Positions 54,948-63,751 of a stretch of DNA of 64,000 bases are shown piece by piece. Numbering within the stretch: position 1 is the stretch's first letter; each line of letters opens with the position of its first letter. Both the position numbers and the translations under genes were made by a program. The notes under the pieces are model-generated. The model had not been told where the DNA came from. It was given only the letters and a program-made list of their open reading frames with translations, and made no database searches. This stretch comes from Natrialba taiwanensis DSM 12281 (GTDB lineage Archaea > Halobacteriota > Halobacteria > Halobacteriales > Natrialbaceae), in the NCBI RefSeq assembly GCF_000337595.1, contig NZ_AOIL01000012.1:150313-214312 (forward strand), read 5' to 3'.

Positions 54948-56630
54948 TCAGTCCGCCGATGGAACGGCCGAACCGGCCGCAACTACGGCTCGGTCCGCAA
55001 CCGTTCCGTCGTGATTCCAGCCACGAGCGTCGTAATACTCCGTGAGTGCGTTCTCGAAATCCGGAATCTCGTATGGAAGTCGATCGTCGTCGCGGTCGAG
55101 ACCGCGCCGGTTGTTGAAGTGCCGTTCGCGTTCGACCGTTCGCGCGCCGATGTCGAGAAGCGTCGCGTAGTCGGCGTCGAACAACGCTTCGAGCCGGTCC
55201 TCGGTGACGTAGTCGCCCCCGAACGCGCAGATAATTCCCGTATCGCGGAACACGTTGTGATTCTCCAAGGTGACGAGCGTCTCGGCCTTGCCGAGCGTCC
55301 CCTCGGGATCGAGTTCACCGCTGTACTCGAGGCCCAGCATGCCGGCGTACATGTGATCCGCGCCGCGGTTGGCGACGGCGTAGGAGAGCCCCTGACCGTG
55401 CAGGACGCGCCCGTCGTGGGCGGCGAACTCCATGCCCTTCACGGTGTAATCGTCGACGCCGAGGTCGTCGTGACAGCGGGCGACCCCCTCCGCGAGCAGA
55501 TCGCCGATGCCCTCCCGGTGGGCGATCCGTTCCGTGATCTCCCGCGCGAGTTCCGCGTTGCCGAACTCATCCTCGCCGGCGAGGTAGGCCGCGACGGTGA
55601 CGCCCGCGGAGATGGTGTCCATCCCGAGGGTATCACACAGGTCGTTTGCCTGCATCACGTCGACGATGTCGCCCACGCCCTGCAGCGAACCGAACGAATA
55701 CACGGTCTCGAACTCCGGGCCTTCCGTCTCGACGCCCCGGTCCTCGTCCCGCGTCGGGAGTTTGCAGGCGTAGGCGCAGGCCGAGCACGCGCCCTTCTTG
55801 TCCTTCTTTTCCTCGACCGCGTCGCCGCCAATACGGTCTGCGTTCTCGAACTCGTAGTCCTCGAAGTACCGCGTGGGCAGGGAGAAGTTGTCGTTGATGA
55901 ACTCCGTGCTGCCGGTCGTCCCCTGGCGGCGCATCAGGTCGTCCGATTGGGCGGCCTCGCGGTGGACATCTGTCGTCGGGGAGTTCGGGATGTCAACCTC
56001 GACGGTGGCCTTCGCGTCACCCTCGAAGGTGACACACTTGACGTTCTTCGAACCCAGGACGGCACCGAGTCCGCCGCGACCGAAGGCCCGCGAGTCGAAG
56101 GTCATCACCGACGCGAAGCGAACGAGGTTCTCGCCCGCGGGGCCGATCGCGATGCAGTGCTCGGGACCGAGACCGTGGTGCTCGTTCATGTAGTCCGAGG
56201 TCTCGGGCACCGTCGCGCCCGCGAGTTCAGGTACTGGCTCGAACTCGACGCCCGAATCGGTGACGTGGACGGCGAGCAGCTCGTCGCTCTTCCCGGTGAG
56301 TTCGAGGACGCTGATGGCCGTGTCGACGAAGTTCCGCGAGAGGTAGCCACCGGCGTTGGTCGAGACGAGGCCGTCGGTCAGCGGCGAGAGGCCGGTCATG
56401 TTCATGCGGCCGGTAAAGGACATCCGGGACTGCTGGAGCGGACCGGTCGAGAGGTAAGCGCGGTTTTCGGGGCCAAACGGGTCCGCATCGAACGGAATGC
56501 GTTCGTGGGCGAGGGCGGTCGCCGTCGCCCGCCCGCCGACGGTGTCGGCGAGCAGGTCCTCGATGGACGTCTCGGTGGCCGTTCGCTCGCCGACATCGAC
56601 GGTGAGCAGCGGGCCGTTCGCGTGGAGCAT
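54948..56630 (-). CDS. aor: Aldehyde ferredoxin oxidoreductase (tungsten enzyme)
   Basis: This family oxidises aldehydes to acids with a tungsten-bis-pterin cofactor and a 4Fe-4S cluster, passing electrons to ferredoxin. The protein has 560 residues. AFGRGGLGAVLGSKNVK is the conserved pterin-binding block, and CSACAYACKLP with a later Cys in DLCDTLGMD forms the cluster motif C-x2-C-x3-C...C. EFETVYSFGSLQGVGD is also typical. ATG at 56630 (MLHANGPLLTVDVG) is preferred over a TTG nine bases upstream. The SAMP/MoaD-like gene faces it. Confidence 0.93.
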   Translation of the reverse strand: MLHANGPLLTVDVGERTATETSIEDLLADTVGGRATATALAHERIPFDADPFGPENRAYLSTGPLQQSRMSFTGRMNMTGLSPLTDGLVSTNAGGYLSRNFVDTAISVLELTGKSDELLAVHVTDSGVEFEPVPELAGATVPETSDYMNEHHGLGPEHCIAIGPAGENLVRFASVMTFDSRAFGRGGLGAVLGSKNVKCVTFEGDAKATVEVDIPNSPTTDVHREAAQSDDLMRRQGTTGSTEFINDNFSLPTRYFEDYEFENADRIGGDAVEEKKDKKGACSACAYACKLPTRDEDRGVETEGPEFETVYSFGSLQGVGDIVDVMQANDLCDTLGMDTISAGVTVAAYLAGEDEFGNAELAREITERIAHREGIGDLLAEGVARCHDDLGVDDYTVKGMEFAAHDGRVLHGQGLSYAVANRGADHMYAGMLGLEYSGELDPEGTLGKAETLVTLENHNVFRDTGIICAFGGDYVTEDRLEALFDADYATLLDIGARTVERERHFNNRRGLDRDDDRLPYEIPDFENALTEYYDARGWNHDGTVADRAVVAAGSAVPSAD

Positions 56631-56799
56631 GGCGAACAATTATCGGTGTACAACCTTAGCTGTAAGCCACCGAATTGGTTCGAGTATCTACCCTGACAGG
56701 TTATGGCTGCTACCGGAACGCCAGGATACCGGGAACCCAGCCGCGAATATGTAATAATCCTCCTGTTTGTTGCTTTAAATATGACTGTGCCACAACACA

Positions 56800-57207
56800 T
56801 CAAATGGTGTCACAACTGTCTGATACAAAAATCTCAGTGCGATCCGCTTCTCGAATATCAATATGAACCTGACCACAATCAGTATCAATACTGTTCGAAA
56901 AGTCAAATTCCTCGAGTGAGGATCCAGAAATACCGTATTCGATTCTATACGCCCCCGGTTCTGAAGGGAGATCCTCTTCTATGACAAAAGAAGGAACAGT
57001 AACAGCATCGTCAGAATTTGGCTCTATTCGCATAGATTCGTCATAGACTGTGGATTCACTCTCGAAGATTTGTATCTCAAAGGATACCGCTGAAGATGAG
57101 AAGTTTCCAATAGCAACCCTAGCGAGTCTTGCCTCTCGGTTATTCATCACGCATCCCGAAGTAATAGGTATCAGACACAGACTAGCGAGTGCTGTTCGTC
57201 GCTTCAT
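56800..57207 (-). CDS. Haloarchaeal lipoprotein of unknown function
   Basis: This 135-residue protein begins MKRRTALASLCLIPITSGCV. The sequence after the positive start is hydrophobic and ends in the lipobox ITSGC, so it is probably exported and lipid-anchored. The mature part is strand-rich with two Cys near the end. The DNA is clearly more AT-rich than its neighbours, which suggests recent acquisition. A TTTATAT box 27 bases upstream (57231-57240) supports a leaderless start at 57207. Confidence 0.78.
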   Translation of the reverse strand: MKRRTALASLCLIPITSGCVMNNREARLARVAIGNFSSSAVSFEIQIFESESTVYDESMRIEPNSDDAVTVPSFVIEEDLPSEPGAYRIEYGISGSSLEEFDFSNSIDTDCGQVHIDIREADRTEIFVSDSCDTI

Positions 57208-57230
57208 CTACTGTACAATCATATGTTTGG

Positions 57231-57240
57231 ATATAAATTA
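57231..57240 (-). promoter_or_regulatory. TATA box of the lipoprotein gene
   Basis: TAATTTATAT on the minus strand is centred 27 bases before the ATG at 57207, the standard distance for a leaderless transcript. Confidence 0.5.
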
Positions 57241-57277
57241 TTTACTCGTGTCAAGAGTGGTCAGTGCGACGCTCGGC

Positions 57278-57361
57278 TATAGTAGCCACTGACAGTCAAT
57301 GTACACTCAATCGCACGACAGCTTTGTGGTCGGTGTGTGAACAGTTTCAGTGGTTACTATA
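57278..57361. repeat. 84-base palindromic dispersed element, copy 2
   Basis: The element begins TATAGTAGCCACTGACAG and ends TTTCAGTGGTTACTATA. The terminal 17 bases are inverted repeats of each other with two mismatches. The copy at 8961-9044 has the same length and aligns along its whole extent. The element lies in a 340-base gene-free gap (57208-57547) of AT-rich DNA, together with the lipoprotein promoter on its left. A CGATATAAAAATCG string near 57400 could be a promoter for the gene to the right. Confidence 0.62.
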
Positions 57362-57547
57362 ACCGATTTCGCTACTGTTCGGACAAAGATATCATCAGTC
57401 GATATAAAAATCGAATGTCTACAGCGACCATACGATCCAGCGTTCACCCTCTCACGTTTGTCTCCTATCGAGTGCACGAGCGACACAACACACCCCGGCG
57501 CAGCTGCCTGCCCCCGCTTTTTGGTCCCCGCGAGTGGAGGTCGCGAT

Positions 57548-58486
57548 ATGAACGACGAGCGCTGGACCGCCCTCAGAACTCAGTGTGAAACGCTCGACCC
57601 CGGCACTGAACTCGAGACACCGGTCTCGGACCGTCGGTTCAGCGTCGTCCGAACCGCCGGTGATCGGATCGCCGTCCGCTTCGAGGACAGCGGCGAGGAA
57701 CGCCCGCTCTGGCGCGACCAGCTCGACGTGTTCATCGACCAACTTGCAAACACCCAGGTCGCCGTCGCCGACCTCCAGCCGAGCGTCGAACCCTACGCCG
57801 TCATCGTCACGCTCGCCCCCGAGTTCACCGTCGCGGACGACGCGATCGTCTCCGATCCCGAGGACGCCGTCGCCGGCGAGAGCCCGTTTCTGGTCTCCGC
57901 GGTCGAGGCGCGAACCCAGCCCGAACGCGTGCACGACGACGCGCTGTTGCTCGCCGCGGTGCTCGATGAACTCGACGATATCGACGACGCGGCCGATCCC
58001 TCGTCGCTCGAGACGGACCCACTGACAGACCTGTACGTCCTCTCCTCGGACGTGCAACGAGGCACGGATCGGCTCCGCGGATCGGCGCGGGACGCATTGC
58101 TCGACAGACTGGGGCCGGATCAGGAGCTTCACGGCCGGTACGGGACCGTTCGCCGAACAGTTCGCGAGCGCCGGCGGCCGCTGGACGAGGAGACGGTGTT
58201 CGATGCCCTCGACGAGTACGAGATCCCGCGCGAGTGGATCCTCGGGATCGATCCGGAGAAACTCGACGTGGTCCTCTCGGTGACCGATCTCACCGCCGAG
58301 GAGGTCTACGAGACTCGCGAGAGCGTCTATGTGCAGAAAACGAACGTCGACGAGGACGAAAAGTACTCGCGGCTCCAGGGGCTCATCGATCAGGTCGCCG
58401 CACTCGAGGGCGAGGAAGGCGAGTCCATTCGCGAGGAGTTAGACGAGATCGAAACGCGACTCGAGGCCGCGCTCGCGAGCGACTGA
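57548..58486 (+). CDS. Conserved haloarchaeal hypothetical protein
   Basis: This 312-residue acidic protein begins MNDERWTALRTQCETLDPGTELETP. The first half is strand-rich (FSVVRTAGDRIAVRFEDSG). The middle is helical and acidic (LLLAAVLDELDDIDDAADP), and the C-terminal half has ILGIDPEKLDVVLSVTDLTAEEVYETRESVYVQ-like repeats of strand and helix, ending in a coiled-coil-like tail. There is no signal peptide, membrane segment or known motif. The longer reading frame from 57350 runs through AT-rich, non-haloarchaeal-looking sequence and was rejected. Confidence 0.68.
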   Translation: MNDERWTALRTQCETLDPGTELETPVSDRRFSVVRTAGDRIAVRFEDSGEERPLWRDQLDVFIDQLANTQVAVADLQPSVEPYAVIVTLAPEFTVADDAIVSDPEDAVAGESPFLVSAVEARTQPERVHDDALLLAAVLDELDDIDDAADPSSLETDPLTDLYVLSSDVQRGTDRLRGSARDALLDRLGPDQELHGRYGTVRRTVRERRRPLDEETVFDALDEYEIPREWILGIDPEKLDVVLSVTDLTAEEVYETRESVYVQKTNVDEDEKYSRLQGLIDQVAALEGEEGESIREELDEIETRLEAALASD

Positions 58487-58522
58487 GGTGGATCGTAGCG
58501 AGCGGCCGGCGGTCGGGGAGGC

Positions 58523-58822
58523 TCACACGCCGCGGAAGAGAAGGACGGCCGCCACGCCGGAGACGAGTGCGAGAAGCACGTTTTCGGTCCGCCAGGCGAC
58601 GAGAAGCGCCACCGCGCCAGCACCCCACTCGGGCGGGCCAGCACGGGCCAACTCGGGACCGACGATCGAAACGATGATCGCGCCGGGGAGCACCGCGAGG
58701 CCGGCTTCGGCGTACTCCGGTACCTCGATGCGACTAAGCAGCCACAAGCCGCCCGCTTTCGTGATGTAGGTCACGGCGCTCATCCCGAGAATGACCGCGA
58801 CGACGGATGGCGTGAGGTGCAA
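58523..58822 (-). CDS. azlD: AzlD branched-chain amino acid exporter, small subunit
   Basis: AzlC and AzlD form an exporter for branched-chain amino acids and analogues. This roughly 99-residue protein reads HLTPSVVAVILGMSAVTYITKAGG, the AzlD signature TYxxK/RxxG. Hydrophobic segments PGAIIVSIVGPELARA and VLLALVSGVAAVLLF follow. No ATG fits; the likeliest start is a TTG at 58822, one base after the azlC stop, so translation is probably coupled. Confidence 0.88.
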   Translation of the reverse strand: MHLTPSVVAVILGMSAVTYITKAGGLWLLSRIEVPEYAEAGLAVLPGAIIVSIVGPELARAGPPEWGAGAVALLVAWRTENVLLALVSGVAAVLLFRGV

Positions 58823-58823
58823 T

Positions 58824-59558
58824 TCAGGCAGCAACCCGGACCACCTCCGCGAAACACCCGGCGAGCCCGCCGAGTAGAATGTACCACCGGCCCGGCAGGA
58901 CGGACGCGGCCCCGATTGCAACGCCGAACGCAGCCACCCAGGGGAGAAGCCGTGATCGTCCATCCCACAACTCGACCGCGATCGCGATGAAAACCGCCGT
59001 GAGTGCGAAATCGAGCCCGTATCGGGCGGGGTCGCCGATAGCCGCACCGGAAACCGCACCGACGACCGTCGCGCTGATCCAGAAGATCCAGATCGCCAAT
59101 CCGCTGCCGAGGAGGAACGCACCCCGCCGACTTCCGGATCTGAACTCTCCCATCGTCAACGCCCAGTTCTCGTCGGCGGTAAAGAACACGCTTCCGTAGG
59201 ATTGCAGCGGTGACAACCGACTAAACCACGGTTGGAGTGCCGCCCCCATTAAGACGTATCGGAGGTTCACGATGAACGTCGTGGCGACAATGGTGCCGAC
59301 GGGGATCGGATGCGCCCAGAGTTCGATCGCGATCAGCTGTGCGGCCCCCGCGAGGACAGTCGCACTCATGAACGCGGCCTCCGCGACGGTTACCCCCGCT
59401 TGAGCGGCCAACACGCCGAAGGCGATTCCGTATCCGGCGACGCTGAGCGCGATCGGGATACACTCGATAAACCCCTCGCGAACCCCCGTCATCGAGAAGT
59501 GCATCGTCCGATCAGCGCGTTCACTTTCAGTTGGCGAGTCGGACGTCTCAGTACTCAT
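58824..59558 (-). CDS. azlC: AzlC branched-chain amino acid exporter, large subunit
   Basis: This 244-residue membrane protein begins with about 25 polar residues, then GFIECIPIALSVAGYGIAFG. AAFMSATVLAGAAQLIAIELW, NLRYVLMGAALQPWFS and FFTADENWAL are AzlC motifs. About seven membrane segments are visible, typical of AzlC, which pairs with AzlD. Together they would export leucine, valine or similar compounds. The gene is followed at once by azlD. Confidence 0.93.
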   Translation of the reverse strand: MSTETSDSPTESERADRTMHFSMTGVREGFIECIPIALSVAGYGIAFGVLAAQAGVTVAEAAFMSATVLAGAAQLIAIELWAHPIPVGTIVATTFIVNLRYVLMGAALQPWFSRLSPLQSYGSVFFTADENWALTMGEFRSGSRRGAFLLGSGLAIWIFWISATVVGAVSGAAIGDPARYGLDFALTAVFIAIAVELWDGRSRLLPWVAAFGVAIGAASVLPGRWYILLGGLAGCFAEVVRVAA

Positions 59559-59674
59559 CGAACCACATCCACGAACCGTCGGTCCTGTGATACTTGATCG
59601 AAGCTGGCATACTCTCGTCCAGCGTCGAAACCCACCTAAAGACTCGGAGAACTCGAGCTCTCCCGGCAGAACGG

Positions 59675-60025
59675 CTAATCCCGCAGGGCCTGCGCTTCGA
59701 TGATGTCTCGGATCAGTGTTTCGCCGCGCTGGCTCAGGGAATACGTTCCGTTGTCGCTATAGAGTAACCCGAACCCGTCCAACCGCCGGAGGTGATAGTT
59801 AAATTTCCCCTTGTCCTCGATCGATGCCGATTCCCGAAGCGTCGTGTACGAGATCGGCTCCGACCGGTTGTACAACACGGTGAGAATTTCCAGTCGAATC
59901 GTGTTTGAGAGGACTGCTAACGCATCGGTGACGGTTTCGAGCTCGTTCGTTTCCAGCGAGCGCTCGGCGATCGGCGGTTCGTGAGCGGCGTGGTTCTCTG
60001 AACAGAGCCAGTGCGGAATCGCCAT
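59675..60025 (-). CDS. ArsR-like winged-helix regulator
   Basis: This 116-residue protein begins MAIPHWLCSENHAAHEPPI. The DNA-binding domain reads VLSNTIRLEILTVLYNRS, then YTTLRESASIEDKGKFNYHLRRLDGFGLL, matching ArsR-type winged helices. The end SQRGETLIRDIIEAQ fits the wing and last helix. The Cys and His residues in the first 15 residues may bind a metal. It is encoded next to azlCD on the same strand and may regulate them. Confidence 0.83.
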   Translation of the reverse strand: MAIPHWLCSENHAAHEPPIAERSLETNELETVTDALAVLSNTIRLEILTVLYNRSEPISYTTLRESASIEDKGKFNYHLRRLDGFGLLYSDNGTYSLSQRGETLIRDIIEAQALRD

Positions 60026-60101
60026 ACTCGATCGATCAGGCCCTGTGAGTATAAACCTCATTACGGCTTCCCGAAGGAACACATTGCTTCGTCAGCCGCC
60101 G

Positions 60102-62099
60102 TTACCTCGCTTCGCCGACTCGCCGCTCGAGAAAGTCCGCGAGCAGTTCGAACGTCCGAAGCTGCTGGCGCTGGTCGGTCGAGGCGTGGCCTTCCTCACC
60201 GAGTTCGCGATACTCGATGCTGCCGGCGGGGCTGGTCTCGTAACCCAGCGACTCGAGTTCGTCGCGGAACAGTCGGGCCTGCGAGACGGGGACCCGGCTG
60301 TCGTTGACGCCGTGGACCATCAGGAGCGGAGCCGCGAGGTTGTCGGCGTGGGTGATCGGCGAGCGCTCCTCGTACAGGTCGGGATTCTCCGCGGGCGTGC
60401 CGAGGTACTTCTCCATGAGTTCGGTGCGATAGTGGGGCATCGTCGTCTCGTACTGCTCCTCGAGATCGGTCAGCCCGATCCAGGCGATGGCCGCGTCGTA
60501 CAGGTCGGGATACTGGACCGCTTGCCAGTACGCCGAGTACCCCCCGTAGGACCCGCCGAAGACGACGACGCGGTCGGGATCGAGCCACTCCCGCGTTTCG
60601 AGGACGTGCTCCGCGGCCGTCGCCACGTCGCCCTGTTCGGCCCCGCCCCAGTCGTCGAGCAGGTGCTCGACGAACTCGCGGCCGCGGCCGGTCGAGCCGC
60701 GGTAATTGACCTGTAACACCGAAAAGCCCTGTTGGACCAGCACCTGGGTGTAGAGATTAAAGGATTTCTCGTCGCGGGCCCGCGGCCCACCGTGGGGATT
60801 GACGACGAGCGGCGACGGTCGCTCCCCGGAGTCGTACAGCAGGGCTCCGATTTCGAGTTCGGTCGTCGGTTCGTGGTCGACTGCCGCGGCGGGTGTCTCG
60901 GGGACGCCGTCGGATCGGACCGTGATGTACTCCGCGTCGGCGAACTCGTCGGGAGCGAACGGGCCGTATTCGGCTTCGAGAAGCGTCTCGAACATGTCCG
61001 TTTCGAGGTCGTAGGCGAGCAGTTCCGGTCGGCTGGTCGGGCTGGTGTGCTGGAGCAGGAGCCGATTCTCGTCGATGCTCACGCCGCGTCGGCCGGGGTG
61101 GCCGACAGTCGTCACGCCCGCGGGCACGTCGAGTTCGCGGCCGTCGCCGCTTGCCACGTCGTAGACGACGGGGACCGTCTGCGCGTCGCGGGTGCGAAGG
61201 GCGAGAAATCGGTCGTCGGGGAGAAACGCCACTGCGGACTCCTCGAATTCGCCGTCGCCGTACCAGGTGACTGTGGCGTCGCCGTCGGTATCGATGTCTG
61301 TTCCGGCATCGGCACCGACACCGACACCGGCACCGGCACTGGTGTCCTCGAACGTCACAATCCCGGCTCGTCCGAGGTCCGGCGTGTTGTCGATGACGAG
61401 CAGGTGAGTCGAGTTCCCGTCCGGGTCTCCGCGTTCGGTTCCGTCCTCGCCGCCGTTACCGTGACCGTCCCCGCCACTGCTCCACGCGACCGGAAACGAC
61501 TCCGCGCCCACCTCGCCGAGGTCCAGGTTTCGCGGCTCGGAGCCATCGGCGTTTGCGACGTACACGTCAAGATTGTCGAAGTCGTCCGTCTCGTTGGTCG
61601 CGTACGCGATTCGGTCGTCACTCGGCGAGAACAACGGATTTCTGGCGGCTCGTTCGTAGTCGGTGAGCTTGCTGAACTCGTCGGCGGGACGGTCGTAGCG
61701 GTAGACGTTCATTTGGCCGTCCTTGTTCGTGTTGACCAGGAGCGTCTCGCCGTCAGCACTGACATCTTGCAGCGTCGCCTGGCCGTCGAGTTCAACGACG
61801 GACTCGACCGTCCCGTCACGGCTGAGTGCGTAGATATCGTTTTGCTCGTCGCCGCCGTCGTCGCGGTGGAAGAACACGCGGTCACCGTCGGCGTCCCAGC
61901 GGAGAAACCAGCGGGCGTTGCGCGGGACGTCGCCGTCTGACCACCGTTCGTATTCGCCGGTTTCGGTGTCGAGGACGTGGAGTTCGTTGCATCCGGTGGT
62001 GTCATAGTAGAACGCGACATCGCGGCCGTCCGGGGAGAGGGTCGGGTGGGCGATCGTCGGAAGTGATGCCAGGGCTTCGAGCGGGTCCGTCTCGTCCAT
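60102..62099 (-). CDS. S9-family serine peptidase (prolyl oligopeptidase-like)
   Basis: This protein has about 665 residues. An N-terminal beta-propeller-like half (IAHPTLSPDGRDVAFYY, LFSPSDDRIAYATNETD) precedes the alpha/beta-hydrolase domain. The catalytic Ser is in VVFGGSYGGYSAYW, the Asp in HGVNDSRVP and the His in GEEGHAS. This matches acylaminoacyl-peptidase/dipeptidyl-peptidase-type S9 enzymes. Gly/Asp/Thr inserts lie in the propeller. Start ATG 62099 fits a CAATTAAG box at about 62130 with a short leader; ATG 62114 is an alternative. It is cytoplasmic (no signal peptide). Confidence 0.93.
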   Translation of the reverse strand: MDETDPLEALASLPTIAHPTLSPDGRDVAFYYDTTGCNELHVLDTETGEYERWSDGDVPRNARWFLRWDADGDRVFFHRDDGGDEQNDIYALSRDGTVESVVELDGQATLQDVSADGETLLVNTNKDGQMNVYRYDRPADEFSKLTDYERAARNPLFSPSDDRIAYATNETDDFDNLDVYVANADGSEPRNLDLGEVGAESFPVAWSSGGDGHGNGGEDGTERGDPDGNSTHLLVIDNTPDLGRAGIVTFEDTSAGAGVGVGADAGTDIDTDGDATVTWYGDGEFEESAVAFLPDDRFLALRTRDAQTVPVVYDVASGDGRELDVPAGVTTVGHPGRRGVSIDENRLLLQHTSPTSRPELLAYDLETDMFETLLEAEYGPFAPDEFADAEYITVRSDGVPETPAAAVDHEPTTELEIGALLYDSGERPSPLVVNPHGGPRARDEKSFNLYTQVLVQQGFSVLQVNYRGSTGRGREFVEHLLDDWGGAEQGDVATAAEHVLETREWLDPDRVVVFGGSYGGYSAYWQAVQYPDLYDAAIAWIGLTDLEEQYETTMPHYRTELMEKYLGTPAENPDLYEERSPITHADNLAAPLLMVHGVNDSRVPVSQARLFRDELESLGYETSPAGSIEYRELGEEGHASTDQRQQLRTFELLADFLERRVGEAR

Positions 62100-62213
62100 G
62101 TTCTTCGTGTGCATGTACCGTTCTAGTTGCTTAATTGTTAGCAATCGAACTGGTGATCGAGACGGGGGCAGACCCCACAAACCCTTTTGGCCATCAGTGC
62201 CGTACGTCGAATC

Positions 62214-62861
62214 ATGTACGTGCGGGACGCGAAAAACAGGGAAGAGGTCTGGCTGCTCGATCATATCGAGTCGATGGGGCTCGACGACACGGCGTTCCGC
62301 TCGCGCGACTACGTTGTCGCCGTGGACGAAGAGTCCGGGGAAAAGGCCGGGTTCGGCCGGATACGAATCCACAAGGATCACAGCGGGACCGATACAGGCG
62401 AGAGCGACGACGGTGACGGTAACGAGACTGGGGCGGCCCGAGAGGAGCCTGCCGAAGTCTGCGAACTGACCAGCATCGGCGTGCTCGAGTCCTGGCGCGG
62501 GCAGGGCGTCGGCGCTCACGTCATCGAACGACTGATCGAGTACGCCAGCGACGAGGGGTTCGAAACGGTCTACTCGCTGACCGGCGAGAGCGCCTACTTG
62601 GCCCAGTTCAGCTTTCGGCGAATCGAAGAGTCGCAACTCCCGGCGGTCCTGCAGGAGCGCCTCTCGGAGAAACGCGACCGAACCGATCCTGATGCCGTCG
62701 CACTCGCTATCGATGTCGACCAATTCCGGATGCCGGACCGCCTTCGAGAGGCGTTCAAACGTGCACCAGAAGGCCGGTCGACGGCCTCGGACGACGACTC
62801 CGCTGAGGACTTCGGGATCGATCCTGACTCGGCGACCTACAAGTACGATACCGGACGGTAG
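62214..62861 (+). CDS. GNAT-family N-acetyltransferase
   Basis: This 215-residue protein begins MYVRDAKNREEVWLLDHIESMG. The acetyl-CoA-binding turn is ESWRGQGVGAHVIERLIEYA, and CELTSIGVL is the strand before it. The mid-section has a Gly/Asp/Thr-rich insert in a loop. The C-terminal 60 residues extend beyond the fold. The acceptor is unknown. It is divergent from the S9 peptidase gene and converges on a small membrane-protein gene with adjacent stops. Confidence 0.85.
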   Translation: MYVRDAKNREEVWLLDHIESMGLDDTAFRSRDYVVAVDEESGEKAGFGRIRIHKDHSGTDTGESDDGDGNETGAAREEPAEVCELTSIGVLESWRGQGVGAHVIERLIEYASDEGFETVYSLTGESAYLAQFSFRRIEESQLPAVLQERLSEKRDRTDPDAVALAIDVDQFRMPDRLREAFKRAPEGRSTASDDDSAEDFGIDPDSATYKYDTGR

Positions 62862-63086
62862 TCACGGCTGTCGATCGAACCCGTGGCGGAACGCAACCCA
62901 TGCGATCGCGCTCACGCCGAGAATCGGCGGCAGAATCACGAACCCCCACAGTGGATCGAGTCCCCACCAGATCAGGATGACGAGATAGAAGAGTCCGATC
63001 AGGAGAAACGGAAGCACGTACAGCGCCGCTCGACGCCGATTACGCGGTTCATCGGTTGTCGACTGTGGCGGAAGCGACGACCCCAT
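62862..63086 (-). CDS. Small two-helix membrane protein
   Basis: This 74-residue protein has a polar N-terminal tail (about 20 residues) and two membrane segments, ALYVLPFLLIGLFYLVILIWW and WGFVILPPILGVSAIAWVAF. The C-terminal end is basic. Its stop touches the GNAT gene's stop (convergent). The function is unknown. Confidence 0.78.
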   Translation of the reverse strand: MGSSLPPQSTTDEPRNRRRAALYVLPFLLIGLFYLVILIWWGLDPLWGFVILPPILGVSAIAWVAFRHGFDRQP

Positions 63087-63304
63087 ACCGGTGATTCAGT
63101 CACGGAAGGCAAAAACGGATGTGGCGATCATATTGAAAGTCACGAATTCAAATAGGGCCGAGAGCGAGGACTCTGAGACGGGCGTAATACGACACCGATC
63201 TGAGTGCCACACGGCGGTGGGTGCAGATACTGAAACGGGCACGAAAACGGATATCCGCGCAGAAAGCAATACAAACACAGACGCAGAGATGGACAGGGAT
63301 ACCC

Positions 63305-63586
63305 ATGGATACTGACGATACGACCCGCGTCTGGCTCGTCGAACGCACCTACTCGGACGACGAACTCAACCTCATCATCCTGGTGTACGCCACGACGGAC
63401 GGACGCCACTACCACCGTCGAGAACGCGCGCTTCCGAGTTTTACGGGACCGGCTCGCGAGACGAAAGCCGGACTCGCAGTGACGGCCGACGAGCTCGGAA
63501 CGGTCGATGACCACTCAACGCGAGAGCGCTACGCCGCCGAAGCCACACGTGTCGCCGAAGAACACGACCCCGATGACGCTATTTAG
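63305..63586 (+). CDS. Conserved haloarchaeal hypothetical protein
   Basis: This 93-residue protein begins MDTDDTTRVWLVERTYSDDE. Strands LNLIILVYATTDG and the segment RHYHRRERALPS continue, then a charged helix ERYAAEATRVAEEHDP. No domain was recognised. The start at 63305 skips a repeat-like upstream extension. It lies 165 bases before the mutase gene and may precede it in one transcript. Confidence 0.68.
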   Translation: MDTDDTTRVWLVERTYSDDELNLIILVYATTDGRHYHRRERALPSFTGPARETKAGLAVTADELGTVDDHSTRERYAAEATRVAEEHDPDDAI

Positions 63587-63751
63587 GACCGATCTCGTTC
63601 GCAACGGCGAGCACTCCGATCCGACTGGCTGTCGAGACGCGCAGTCGAACGAACTCGATCAACGACGGCCGCGCCCGGTCGGCTCGCTATTCGATGGCAA
63701 ACAAGGCGCGTTCATCAACCTTCAAGCCCTGCCCGGTCGACGGTATTCATA

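Noticed and set aside
63091-63315. A 74-codon frame with Thr/Asp/Glu repeats just before the gene at 63305
   Set aside because: It overlaps the start of that gene in another frame and consists largely of repeat-like sequence. It was considered a low-complexity leader rather than a gene.
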